Source: Mariannaea sp. PMI_226 (lineage: Eukaryota > Ascomycota > Sordariomycetes > Hypocreales > Nectriaceae). From it: a stretch of DNA of 64,000 bases. Shown here in pieces: positions 36,076 to 45,608 of the stretch. Both the position numbers and the translations under genes were made by a program. Within the stretch, counting starts at the first letter, position 1. Every line of letters starts with the position of its first letter. The notes under the pieces are model-generated. The model saw only the letters and a list, made by a program, of their open reading frames with translations, was not told the origin of the DNA and searched no databases. The stretch spans positions 806,001 to 870,000 of the forward strand of contig JANFOG010000004.1 of assembly GCA_024336345.1 (NCBI GenBank). The letters are read 5' to 3'.

Positions 36076-38447
36076 TCACGCTTTCAATTCTCTTGACCTG
36101 CATCCAGTGCAGAGCACAATAAACATTCCGTTCTCTTCCTTGGGGAAGATCTGCCCGTCATCGAAGCCTCCCTGGCATTCAGCACAGCGGAAGCAATGTT
36201 CGTGCCACTCACCTCCGAGGGCCTGGATGTACTGTCCAATGACGGCCGTCTTACAACTTTTGCACTTGGGAGCCCGACGCTCAGTTCGCTTGGTCTGACA
36301 GTTAATGCACCAAGCGTAGCCGTCCTTCTCGATGTGCGTCATGCCATGGTCAAACGGGTCACCGCACTCGGCGCAGAAGAAATGGCCGTAGTGCCAGTGC
36401 TGTCCTAGGGCGACGATGTGCTCACCGAGAATCGGCGTCCTACAGTGCTTGCAGCGAGGGGCGAATAACTCATGCCAGTCAAGATGGCAGAAGAAGCGCA
36501 TGCGCTCGTCGCCGTCCTCCGCCATAGTCATGCCTGGGATCTCAGCCAGATGTTCACCTGCGGCACGACGTTGGATGCGCTCCAGGCGCTCCTGTCGGAG
36601 GTTGTCCGGCTCTGGGCTGATTTCCAGGGCCTCGAGGCTGATACCGCAAGTATAGCAGCTGAAGCATTGCGGGTGGAAGCGCTCTGAGCTGCCACGTAGA
36701 GCCACAAATCTCCCTTCGATGGGATAGCCACATTCGTGGCAGATGGTGGTGGTACGCTTAGCAGCACCCGGGGCAGGGGACCAATGCCCTCGTGGGCGCT
36801 GAGCAATTCGTGGTGGGCCGGTTGCTGTAGGTGTAGGGAGGGGTCGAGCACGAGGGGTTGGTCTGTCATCAGGAGTAACAATAGAAGGGACGCTAGGTGC
36901 CTCATCTACAGCGATGCTTGGGACATTGATCGAAGGTATCGGACCTCTTGGTCCATCGTCGGGCCCAGCTACGGAGATGGACGGGACGTTCGTGTTGGTC
37001 GGCATCGGCGTACTTTCTTCCGCCACAGCGATACTAGGTATCTCCATGGGCTTGCTCTGCGTCTGGAAGGGGGATCTGGAGATTGCCGGGATTGACCGGT
37101 CTGGGCTGATATCAGTGGATTCGTCCGGGGCTTTCCAATTCGCATTGAAGCTTACAATGGGCCGTCCCGGACTGTCACTGACTGCCGTAGGCTCTGGGAG
37201 GTTGGGGCTGCGATCTCTCATGCGCATGCTAGTTGCATCTCTTATGTCCTGACTTCGGACTTCCATTCCATTCTTTCTCTCGACGTTGTCATCAACCGGG
37301 ACCGGGGAAACCGACACGGAGTTTGTCTTGTACTGTGCGTTGCGGGACTGAGAAGGCGGGTTGCGGTGAATCTCCACACGGTTGAGACTCTTTGGCTTGG
37401 GGCTCTCTTCCTCAACGGGCTCAAAACGAACGCGGTTTGTGGGCCGGTTGCTCAGCTTCTCTGGCGAAACCCGACCAGAAGTGTCAAAACCCTTGGCGGA
37501 GACCGCTTCAGGTTCCTCCCAAATCTGATCTCCGGTGAAGGGGCGCTCGATCTCTCCACTGATGTTCCGCTTCTGACTACTAGAGCGGCCGGTAATGCTA
37601 CCGTAGGGTTTGATCTTGCGGGATGCTGTAACCTCTGCTTCACGACCAACACTCTCAGTGGAGCTTCCTGACAGTGAACGTGTGCCGACTGGAGGAGGAG
37701 AGCGATCTCCAACGCTGGCAGTGCGAGCGAGTGCGTAGCTATTCTTTCTCAGATGTGGCCGATATCGGTATGGGGCATCTGGGGGGGGAGTCTTTTTGCC
37801 ATGTTGATGTCTCCAGACGAGCTCGGCGGCTTCGTCCAGCGCAGCCGTGTATATCCGAGCATCCTCGTCATCATCGGTGTTGTCTTGTGGGGGAGGTGAA
37901 CCCTTATAGCCTTTCCGCAGATCCATCTCCTCCATTGCATCACGCAATGAGGTCGCCTCTTCCTTCTCCATCCATCGCTGCCCCCGCTCGATGTAGGTGG
38001 CAGAGCCAACAACTTCTCCGGGCTTGAGCGGGGTAACCGCTGATGAAACAGAGGTGTAGTCACGGGTCTGCCGGCTGGCGTTTGAGTATCGAGAGGTGAT
38101 GCTCCCACCGGCTACGCTGGGGACCTTGTTGATGCCGTTATTGTTGAGGCTGCTGGTTTGAGACACTGCGTCTGGGCTGAAACGTCCGTTACCGGATCGA
38201 TTGCTGGTCCGGCTTGGGGTTGGACGCGCCCCGGCCGGCTGAGGTCTTGCTCCGCCAGGGCGAGCGACACGGTTGGAGCGTAGGTCTGCAAGATAACTCG
38301 CTGGTGCAGGGTAAGCAGGTTAGCAAAAGTGCGACCGTGAACTCATCACCACGTGTCATGCATACCGAACTGATCGTTGGACATGTAGGTGGGTGCTGGC
38401 GGCGTCACCTTACGCGACTTTTCGCTGAGACGCCCCGTGGTTGGCAT
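36076..38447 (-). CDS. LIM-domain protein (three LIM, paxillin-like)
   Basis: Probable cytoskeletal or polarity scaffold. CDS complement(join(36076..38300, 38366..38447)), 768 aa. Exon 1 (MPTTGRLSEKSRK...SNDQF) joins G|CG to give the ASYLADLRSNRVARPGGARP block. Residues 30-545 are disordered, Ser/Pro-rich, with repeated short motifs (PSIAV, PSINV). LIM 1 starts near 548 (CHEC...HPQCFSCYTC...CHLD), LIM 2 near 644 (CKHC...CAEC...CINC) and LIM 3 near 707 (CKSC...HCFRCAEC...CTGC). LIM 1 carries an insertion of about 30 residues before its last zinc ligands. The 5' exon lies in a perfect tandem duplication (38324-38703), so a second copy of the exon with its own ATG (38635-38637) sits upstream. 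Including both copies keeps frame and would give 800 aa. It resembles fungal paxillin-like proteins; the exact orthologue is not assigned. Confidence 0.88.
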
Positions 38448-38513
38448 TCTGGCCGCAGGACCTGCTGGAGAAAAAGGCGATAAGTCAATAAAAAGTCCTG
38501 AAAGGTAGGAGAA
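38324..38513. repeat. 190-bp tandem duplication, copy 1 (gene-proximal)
   Basis: Identical base for base to 38514-38703. It holds the LIM gene's 5' exon (38366-38461 if spliced from the CAG at 38462-38464), its donor GTATGC at 38365, and a branch/acceptor region (TTGAC, polypyrimidine, CAGCAG) before the exon. Confidence 0.95.
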
Positions 38514-38703
38514 CAAAAGTGCGACCGTGAACTCATCACCACGTGTCATGCATACCGAACTGATCGTTGGACATGTAGGTGGGTGCTGGCGGCGTCACCT
38601 TACGCGACTTTTCGCTGAGACGCCCCGTGGTTGGCATTCTGGCCGCAGGACCTGCTGGAGAAAAAGGCGATAAGTCAATAAAAAGTCCTGAAAGGTAGGA
38701 GAA
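38514..38703. repeat. 190-bp tandem duplication, copy 2 (distal)
   Basis: Second perfect copy, head to tail with copy 1. It repeats the ATG (38635-38637), the 96-nt exon (38556-38651) and its donor at 38555. Being upstream, it would be the first exon met by the transcript. Confidence 0.95.
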
Positions 38704-39156
38704 GGCTCGGTGAGGCAATGAATGATGATCTAGGTATGGTGTGAGGGCGGGCACTTTTATCTGGGTGGCTTCCAGGGTGAACCTGAGGTGGGGTTGGCCA
38801 GGCAACGTCCGCTGTGGCCATGGTTAACGGGCTTGTGATAAGTCGGCACTAGCAGCAAACAAAGGCCGAGCGCACAATCAAAGCATACGACAAATAAGGA
38901 GTCGATTTCAGACGCTGATCATATATTACAGGTAGCTCTGCGCCCCGACGACGGGCGACTTGCTTTGATATATACAGGTTCGTATAATACAGTACACGGC
39001 TTTTTTCTTTTGCCTCCAAAGATGAGGCTGGGAGAGCGGGGCCTAACGCCTCTACTTGTCGTGTCTCTCTCTCATTTGCCCAAAGTGCCGCCTGCACAAC
39101 CGCTGCGTGCACGCTGGGGGGACTGTCTTCATCCAGCAGCAGCAGTCAATGGCATC
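38704..39156. other. intergenic, LIM gene upstream / COX19 downstream
   Basis: 453 bp. It carries the LIM gene promoter and leader. A splice donor for a leader intron ending at the CAGCAG acceptor is likely but could not be fixed. No separate gene seen. Confidence 0.45.
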
Positions 39157-39724
39157 CTACCACTGCAGTTCACCTTTAACGCCCTTCTCGGGTTCCTTTG
39201 GTTTTGGCGGCGGCGACTCAGCGAACCCGAGATTCTTCATTTCGTCTCTCGCCATCAGGTTTCTGTGAGTCATACATTAGTCCATCTCCTACCGTGAACG
39301 CATGAACGATGCCCTGGTACTTGACATGGGGGTGGGAGGGAAGTTATCAAGGTCTCATTACCTGTCCATGCGGCAACTAAGATATGCCTTTGCAAGGTCG
39401 CGACATTCATTGTCATTCACGCCGCGTACCTTTTTCATGCACGCTAGATAATTTTTCATCACGGCTTTACATTCTCCTATAGGGGTACATAAAAAAAACA
39501 CAACATTAGTTATTTGTTTATGCCAATGAAGCAGGCAAATGATGCGACTTACCATCGTGATCGAGAGGAAAGCTGCCACGCTGGGGCCTGCACCGACCGA
39601 TATCATAAAACGTTAGCCATGCAGCACAGAGAGACGGGTGCTGGACATATTTATTCGAGAGGGAGAATACTCACGGCGTGGGCTTTGTTGGAGGCAATGC
39701 TCCTGGACTGCCAAACGTGCTCAT
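39157..39724 (-). CDS. COX19: cytochrome c oxidase assembly factor Cox19
   Basis: Twin CX9C protein of the intermembrane space needed for copper delivery to cytochrome c oxidase. CDS complement(join(39157..39262, 39362..39476, 39553..39587, 39675..39724)), 101 aa. Four short exons (50, 35, 115 and 106 nt) all keep phase. Key blocks are QRGSFPLDHDGEC (matches the yeast RGSFPLDHDGEC), CKAVMKNYLAC (first CX9C) and CRDLAKAYLSC (second CX9C), followed by RMDRNLMARDEMKNLGF and a Pro/Lys-rich tail. Without the last intron (39263-39361) the frame stops right after RMDR, which would cut the family tail. The gene is divergent from DNM1, with 686 bp between starts. Confidence 0.93.
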
Positions 39725-40410
39725 GACTTCGAATTGGACGTCTAGCTCTTCCTACCTAGACGAGCACTCTTTGGGCTCCATCCTTTTAGCATTCTCTCAA
39801 TTTGATAAAAGTCATGCCATGGGGCAAGGCGGCAAGCCACAATTGCCCCGATACAACGGTAGACAGTACGCACGGAGGAAATTACCGCGAGAGGATGTCG
39901 CTTAACAGCCTAACGGCACCAGGCTGTGGCGAGTGCTGTGGCAAGGGCTTTTTCCGATCGCCCTCGTCCGCGCCCTAGACCCGAAACCAAAGCTCTGGTG
40001 CGCTCCTCGTACCTTGGAACCGAACAAAAGCCCTGGTGGGTACGCCGCCACTAGTCGCCAGGTACCCGATCTTCGCTGAACCATGGCACGCATACAGCTG
40101 TACCCCCGGCTATTTAGCCCGTACCTCTGTACCTAGCTGTCCTCTTCACAGGTACCTGACCTTACCTCGCAACTCCCGTTCCATATCCACACGTGAACCC
40201 GACACCAATGCCGCACCCTGGGGGCCTGCATCAACGCATGAATTCCTGCAATTGATTAGAGCGACAACGACACGCGCGCAGCTCAAAACTCGGTGTTTTG
40301 CCTAGCGGACTCCTGACAATCTAGCTTCAAGTCACCTTTGTGTGTCTGTCTGCTGATTCTGTCCTCGTTGTCGGCCGTTCCCATCTGCTTTCGCCACTTC
40401 GTCGTCAACC
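39725..40410. promoter_or_regulatory. divergent promoter, COX19 / DNM1
   Basis: 686 bp shared by two genes for mitochondrial functions. It holds at least four GTACCT/AGGTACC motifs between 40010 and 40160. Which gene they act on is unknown. Confidence 0.5.
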
Positions 40411-43030
40411 ATGGCTGCCCTCGGCGAGGACCTGCTCACCACAGTCAATAAACTGCAGGATCTGGTCTTCAACACCATCGGCAGCGACTCTCTCGACCTG
40501 CCTCAGATTGTACGATAACTGTGTTCCCCCTTAATTGGATTTGCGCTGTTTTTGCTCACCCCCGCGTCTAGGTAGTTGTCGGCTCCCAGTCTGCTGGAAA
40601 GTCCTCGGTTCTGGAAAACATTGTTGGCCGAGATTTCCTACCACGAGGAAGTGGTATCGTCACTCGCCGACCCCTGATCCTTCAACTTATCAACGTTCCC
40701 GACGATGAGAGTGCTCCCGATCCCTTGCTCGACCCCTACCGATCTGCCGACAGCGCTCGCCGCTCCGAGTGGGCAGAGTTCCACCACATCCCCAATCGAC
40801 GATTCAACGACTTTTCTGATGTCAAGCGCGAGATTGAGAACGAGACAGCCCGAGTTGCCGGCGTCAACAAAGGCATCAACAGACAACCCATCAACCTAAA
40901 GATTTACTCTCCTCACGTTCTCAACTTGACACTTGTTGATCTTCCTGGCTTGACAAAGGTATATACTACCACTAAATCCTCTCCCTTGTCTAATCGTCAT
41001 ACAAAAAAGATGGGCCCCCCACTGACCGACGTTTGGTTTAGGTTCCTATCGGCGACCAACCTACAGATATCGAGAAGCAGACCCGAAACCTCATTTCAGA
41101 GTACATTGCGAAGCCCAACAGTATCGTCCTTGCTGTGTCTCCCGCGAACGTCGACATCGTCAATTCCGAAGCTCTCAAACTAGCCCGTCATGTAGATCCT
41201 CTTGGCCGAAGGACCATTGGTGTTCTCACCAAGGTCGACCTGATGGATCATGGCACCAACGCTCTTGACATTCTTTCGGGACGTGTCTATCCCCTGAAAC
41301 TTGGATTCATTGGCGTTGTCAACCGCTCGCAGCAGGATATTCAAGGCAACAAACCCATGGAGGAGGCCCTTCAAGCCGAGGCCGAGTTCTTCAGACATCA
41401 CCCTGCCTATCGAAACATCTCAAACCGATGCGGTACTCAGTTCCTAGCAAAAACGCTTAACACTACGTTGATGGGCCATATTCGGGAGAGGCTGCCTGAT
41501 ATCAAGGCAAGACTCAACACCCTGATGGGCCAAACCCAACAGGAACTTGCCAGTTATGGCGACATGCACTTCAGCGGCAAGGAGCACCGCGGATCCCTCA
41601 TCCTCCAGCAGATGACCCGTTTCGCCAACTCCTTCATCTCTTCCATCGATGGTACCTCGACTGAGATCTCTACCAAGGAGCTTTGCGGTGGTGCGCGCAT
41701 TTACTACATCTTCAACTCAGTCTTTGGAAGCTCCCTCGACACCATCGACCCTACCTCTAACCTGTCCGCTCTGGATATTCGAACAGCAATTCGAAACTCT
41801 ACTGGTCCCCGACCGAGTCTTTTCGTTCCTGAGATGGCCTTTGATCTTCTGGTGAAGCCCCAAATCAAGCTCCTTGAGATTCCTAGCCAGCGATGCGTTG
41901 AGCTGGTATATGAGGAGTTAATCAAGATTTGCCACACTTGCGGCTCTACTGAGCTTGCTCGGTACCCGAGATTGCAGGCCAAACTCATTGAGACCGTCTC
42001 GGACCTACTTCGTGAGAGACTTGGCCCTGCCTCCAATTACGTCGAGTCCCTCATCTCCATTCAGCGCGCTTACATCAACACCAACCACCCTAACTTCCTC
42101 GGCGCCGCTGCCGCTATGAGCAACGTCGTCAGCGCAAAGCAAGAACGAGAAAGAAAAAAGCTGATCCAAGAGGAGCGCGAGCGAAGAGAGAAGCGAAGGC
42201 TGAAGGAGGCGGAGGCTAATGGTGAAGGCCCCGAGGAGGAGGATGGTGTCACTGCCCCTGGCGGTGAGAAACAGGAGGCTATCGTCGCCCGCAAAAAGGG
42301 TGTCAAGCCCCCTCGCAGCCTTTCCCCTCCCATAATGGAGAACGGCACTGGCAGCTTGGCCGCAGCCATGAATGCCTCTGCCGCTATTAACGGAATCCGA
42401 TCAGCATCACCAGCTAGACTAAACCAGCAGGGACTTGGCGGTGCCAGAGATTCTTTCTTGAACTACTTCTTCGGCAAGGATGGAACCACCATTGGCGGTG
42501 CTCCCTTGCCTAGCCCGAGTGGAATCAACGGCCGACACACTAGCCAGAATTCGGAGACAGCTTTCCCAGTTATCCGTCGCGAAGAGAAGCTGCCTCTCCG
42601 ACCGTCCACTGCTCACGATGACGAATATGAGAGCACACGGAAGAGCTACGGCCTGGCTTCCCACCTCGTAAGTGAAGCCATGTGTGCCCTCATTATGGAC
42701 CGAAGACTAATTGAACAGGGTGAATCGAACGAACCTGCAATGACTGAACGCGAGGCCATGGAGACGGAACTGATCAGGGCACTCATCTCGTCGTACTTTA
42801 ACATTGTGCGCGAGTCCATCGCCGACCAGGTTCCCAAGGCCATTATGCACCTGCTCGTGAACCACTGCAAAGATGTGGTCCAGAACCGATTAGTGAGTGA
42901 GCTCTACAAGGAGGCTCTATTTGAGGAGCTCCTGTACGAGGACAACGGCATCAAGAAGGAGCGCGAGAAGTGCGAGCGTCTCCTCCAGACTTACCGAGAA
43001 GCAGCCAAGATTATTGGCGAGGTGCTGTGA
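40411..43030 (+). CDS. DNM1: dynamin-related GTPase Dnm1
   Basis: Large GTPase that assembles on mitochondria and peroxisomes and constricts them. CDS join(40411..40509, 40572..40958, 41042..42667, 42719..43030), 807 aa. G1 GSQSAGKSS is at residues 37-45, followed by switch I GIVTRRP, G3 DLPG (about 156-159) and G4 TKVD. Middle domain and stalk follow, then a variable, Lys/Glu-rich insert B ([19 protein letters not shown]) and [11 protein letters not shown]. The C-terminal GED begins [23 protein letters not shown]. The N-terminus [24 protein letters not shown] is of Dnm1 type rather than Vps1. The third intron is 51 nt and has no stop in frame, so its retention would add 17 residues just before the GED. 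The start is at a good Kozak (AACCATGGC). Confidence 0.94.
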
Positions 43031-43788
43031 AGAAAAGGCTTCCCAAAGCAAGCAATACATGGGAGCGAAATACAGTAATGAGTGTCATGCGGTCTAGACA
43101 AGATAAGGATGAGGAGGCACGATTGGAGCATTTTTGATACAGCTGCTTCTGAGAGAGGTAGTTCGTTGTAGACTTTGTCCATTTCTTTGTACACCAACCC
43201 GACATGGAGGGAATTCTCACCAGTCAGCTTACCGGGCGTCCTGCGGAAAGGGAAGAGAGAGAGGAGGAAAAGAAGGGAGGGAGAGAAGGGAAGGGAAGGG
43301 GAAGGATTGTATGTAAAACACAAACTCGGCTCGTCAAACCCCGTCATCATTATTATCACCATCACCACCAGAATACAATGTACTACTCCTGTTCCATTTT
43401 TTTTCAATACTAGATCCCCCGAAACTTGTTTCTCATTTCGTGCATCTTTTCTTTCTAGCACCTTTCTCCCTGGGTTTATCAAGAGACAAATATACTCTCA
43501 ATTATGCCATGACTTATACTGTGAACTCTACCCTATTAGCTACGAACTACTCAATGTTGGGTAATATATATCATCTATATAATTTATTTCTCTGTTAGGA
43601 ATATGTACTATTTGACTAACTTGATTCACTCCCATCTCTTTCTCAGCCTTGAAAAGTGGAGCATGTCCTTTATTGGGTCATCACATCACATCTCATGATA
43701 CGACGTGCCCTCAACATCAAACTCCTCCATACTCTGCTTCTTCTTCCACCTCCTCCCTATCTTGTCCACACAACAAGCCCACAATGCC
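43031..43788. other. intergenic DNM1 - Fic gene
   Basis: 758 bp with purine-rich GGGAAGGGAAG tracts near 43260-43305 and the promoter of the Fic gene, whose leader (43700-43788) is CT-rich. No gene seen. Confidence 0.5.
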
Positions 43789-45137
43789 ATGATGGTGTTC
43801 ATTTCACGGGCGATTAGGACCAGCCCTAGTCGCTATGTTCTCACCGGTCGTCGGCTAGTTTCTCGAGTGGCAGTGACAACAGCACATACCAGCGGAACCA
43901 GTCTGACTGAGGAGATTTACAAACCTTTGCAACGCTTTCCGCAAGGCGGTTCCGAATGGACAGCTCTGATTGAGTCAGGACGGTTGTGGGAGGACCATTT
44001 CCAGCCGGCGGATAGCTTGCGGCAGGGCTACTTCAGGGCTCAACAGGTGAGAGTTTTTCCCACTCCCCTCTCCTTTTTTGATAGAGAAAATGGAGAGATA
44101 GAGCTATAGATTCAATGCTGACCCCAAGTCTTTTGTCTTTTTCTTTTTTTCTTTAGGAAAATGCTGCTATCCTTCGTGACATTGAAGTCCTAAAGGCATC
44201 CATGAAGACGCCCATCAGTGCCATATCCAAGGATTACGCACCCGCCTGCGCTTACCAGTCCGTCCAGCTCGGCGGCAACCGCCTCACCGAGGACGAAGCC
44301 GTCGTAGTCTCCGGCCACGTAAACTCCAGCCTTGACGCCGTTGACCTGGCGGCCGTCGATTCCAGGGACCTCAAGTATTGCCTCCCGAGCGTGCCGTTTC
44401 CCCATGATGCCATGCCGGACACCGACACTGCTCACGCCACCGAGTTCCGGAACCACCTGTTGGCATCGCGCTGGATAGCAGAAGCCTCCTCGCAGCAGCG
44501 ATGCTGGAGAACTCCAGGATTGGGGGAGGTTGAAGTTCGCAGCCTAACGACGCTGTTGATGAGGGATCTGGAAAGTAAAAACAACAGTCCTCGCCGCAGT
44601 AGCCGCCACCGCCGCTCAGAGGTGGTCTCCAGTCCCAAAGCCAAGCTTGGAGCGGTCTATCGGCAAACAACACAAGTTGAAGGCGGCAACAGCAAGAGAA
44701 ACAACAAGGGCTATCCAAAACGCATCTTCTTCCCGCACCACCTCGAAGTACCCAGCTGCATGGACCGCTTCTTCCAGTGGCGAGAAACTGTCCACACAGA
44801 GAAGAAGCTGCACCCTCTGTTAGTCGCGTGCCAGACCGTCGCTTACTTCCTCCACATCCGCCCGTTCCCCGTTGCAAACGGTCGAGTCTCCAGGATGCTG
44901 CTGCAGGACTACCTCCTACGCCAGGGATATTGCCCCCCTGTCCTTCATCCCCTGGACACAGACGACTACTCCAGAATGATTGGCGACGCAATAGACGGCA
45001 GGCCGGATGAATTGGTAGCCCTGGTAGTGGCGAACCAGCTGGGAATGATGAAGACACTTAAAATGCAGGAGACGATGGACTTGAGAGGTGTCGATGAGAT
45101 GGATGATGGGAACAGTGTTTTGCCTAGACCAGACTAG
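43789..45137 (+). CDS. Fic-domain protein with degenerate active site
   Basis: Fic proteins usually transfer AMP or another nucleotide part to hydroxyl side chains. CDS join(43789..44046, 44157..45137), 412 aa; the 110-nt intron ends CTTTAG. The start is the first in-frame ATG (two in tandem). Residues 1-35 are rich in Arg and Ser without acids, a likely mitochondrial presequence. The segment QSVQLGGNRLTEDE (about 120-133) aligns with the class II inhibitory motif [S/T]xxxE[G/N] but has Gly125 for Glu. The Fic motif at about 320-332 reads IRPFPVANGRVSR, against the canonical IHPFxDGNGRxxR, so the catalytic His is Arg321 and the acidic residue is Val325. A Ser/Arg-rich insertion splits the domain at about 228-245. 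It is probably a pseudo-Fic with another role. Family from pattern; inactivity is inference. Confidence 0.82.
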
Positions 45138-45608
45138 ACATGTATATTAATTAGATCCTGTATCAATAATTATCTAACCACCTCTTTTACAGTCTGATTT
45201 TTTACCGTAGCCTATAATTTGCAGACCAGGACAGATTTCCTTATTATTAATGTTCTTAATGTCCATCTATTGCCCAAAGTTCTCCGAATGTTCCTACATA
45301 AAAAATATCCCCCTTACAGTTGCAAGCTTTTGCAATAATACTGCCAAATATCGCTGTGCTCTCAAACAAGAGGCTTTGTACCTCGTTTAGTTCACCCCTT
45401 ATGCCAACTCCATCCTGTTGATATGAGTTAACCTCTGGCCACCTGTTGAGGTCTCTCCGCGCACGGCGTGTGGTACCCGATGAGAAACAATCTCGTCATC
45501 CTTCATCTTTAGAAGAACTTAATAAAGATATGATAACACGGGGTCAGGAATGTGTTTCAATAACCTCAAAGGACGTTGACTACCAATAACCCAACATGGG
45601 TTGTTCTG
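45138..45608. other. convergent intergenic
   Basis: 471 bp, AT-rich, between the stops of the Fic and large F-box genes. It holds presumed polyadenylation regions. No gene seen. Confidence 0.5.

Noticed and set aside
38536..38805. Minus-strand frame reading through duplication copy 2 from a further upstream ATG
   Set aside because: It crosses the branch/acceptor region of the presumed leader intron; only the part after the CAGCAG acceptor looks coding.
44371..45057. 228-codon open frame on the minus strand
   Set aside because: Fully antisense to the Fic gene, Cys/Gly/Ser-rich, no domain, no splice-consistent extension. A shadow of G/C-rich codons.
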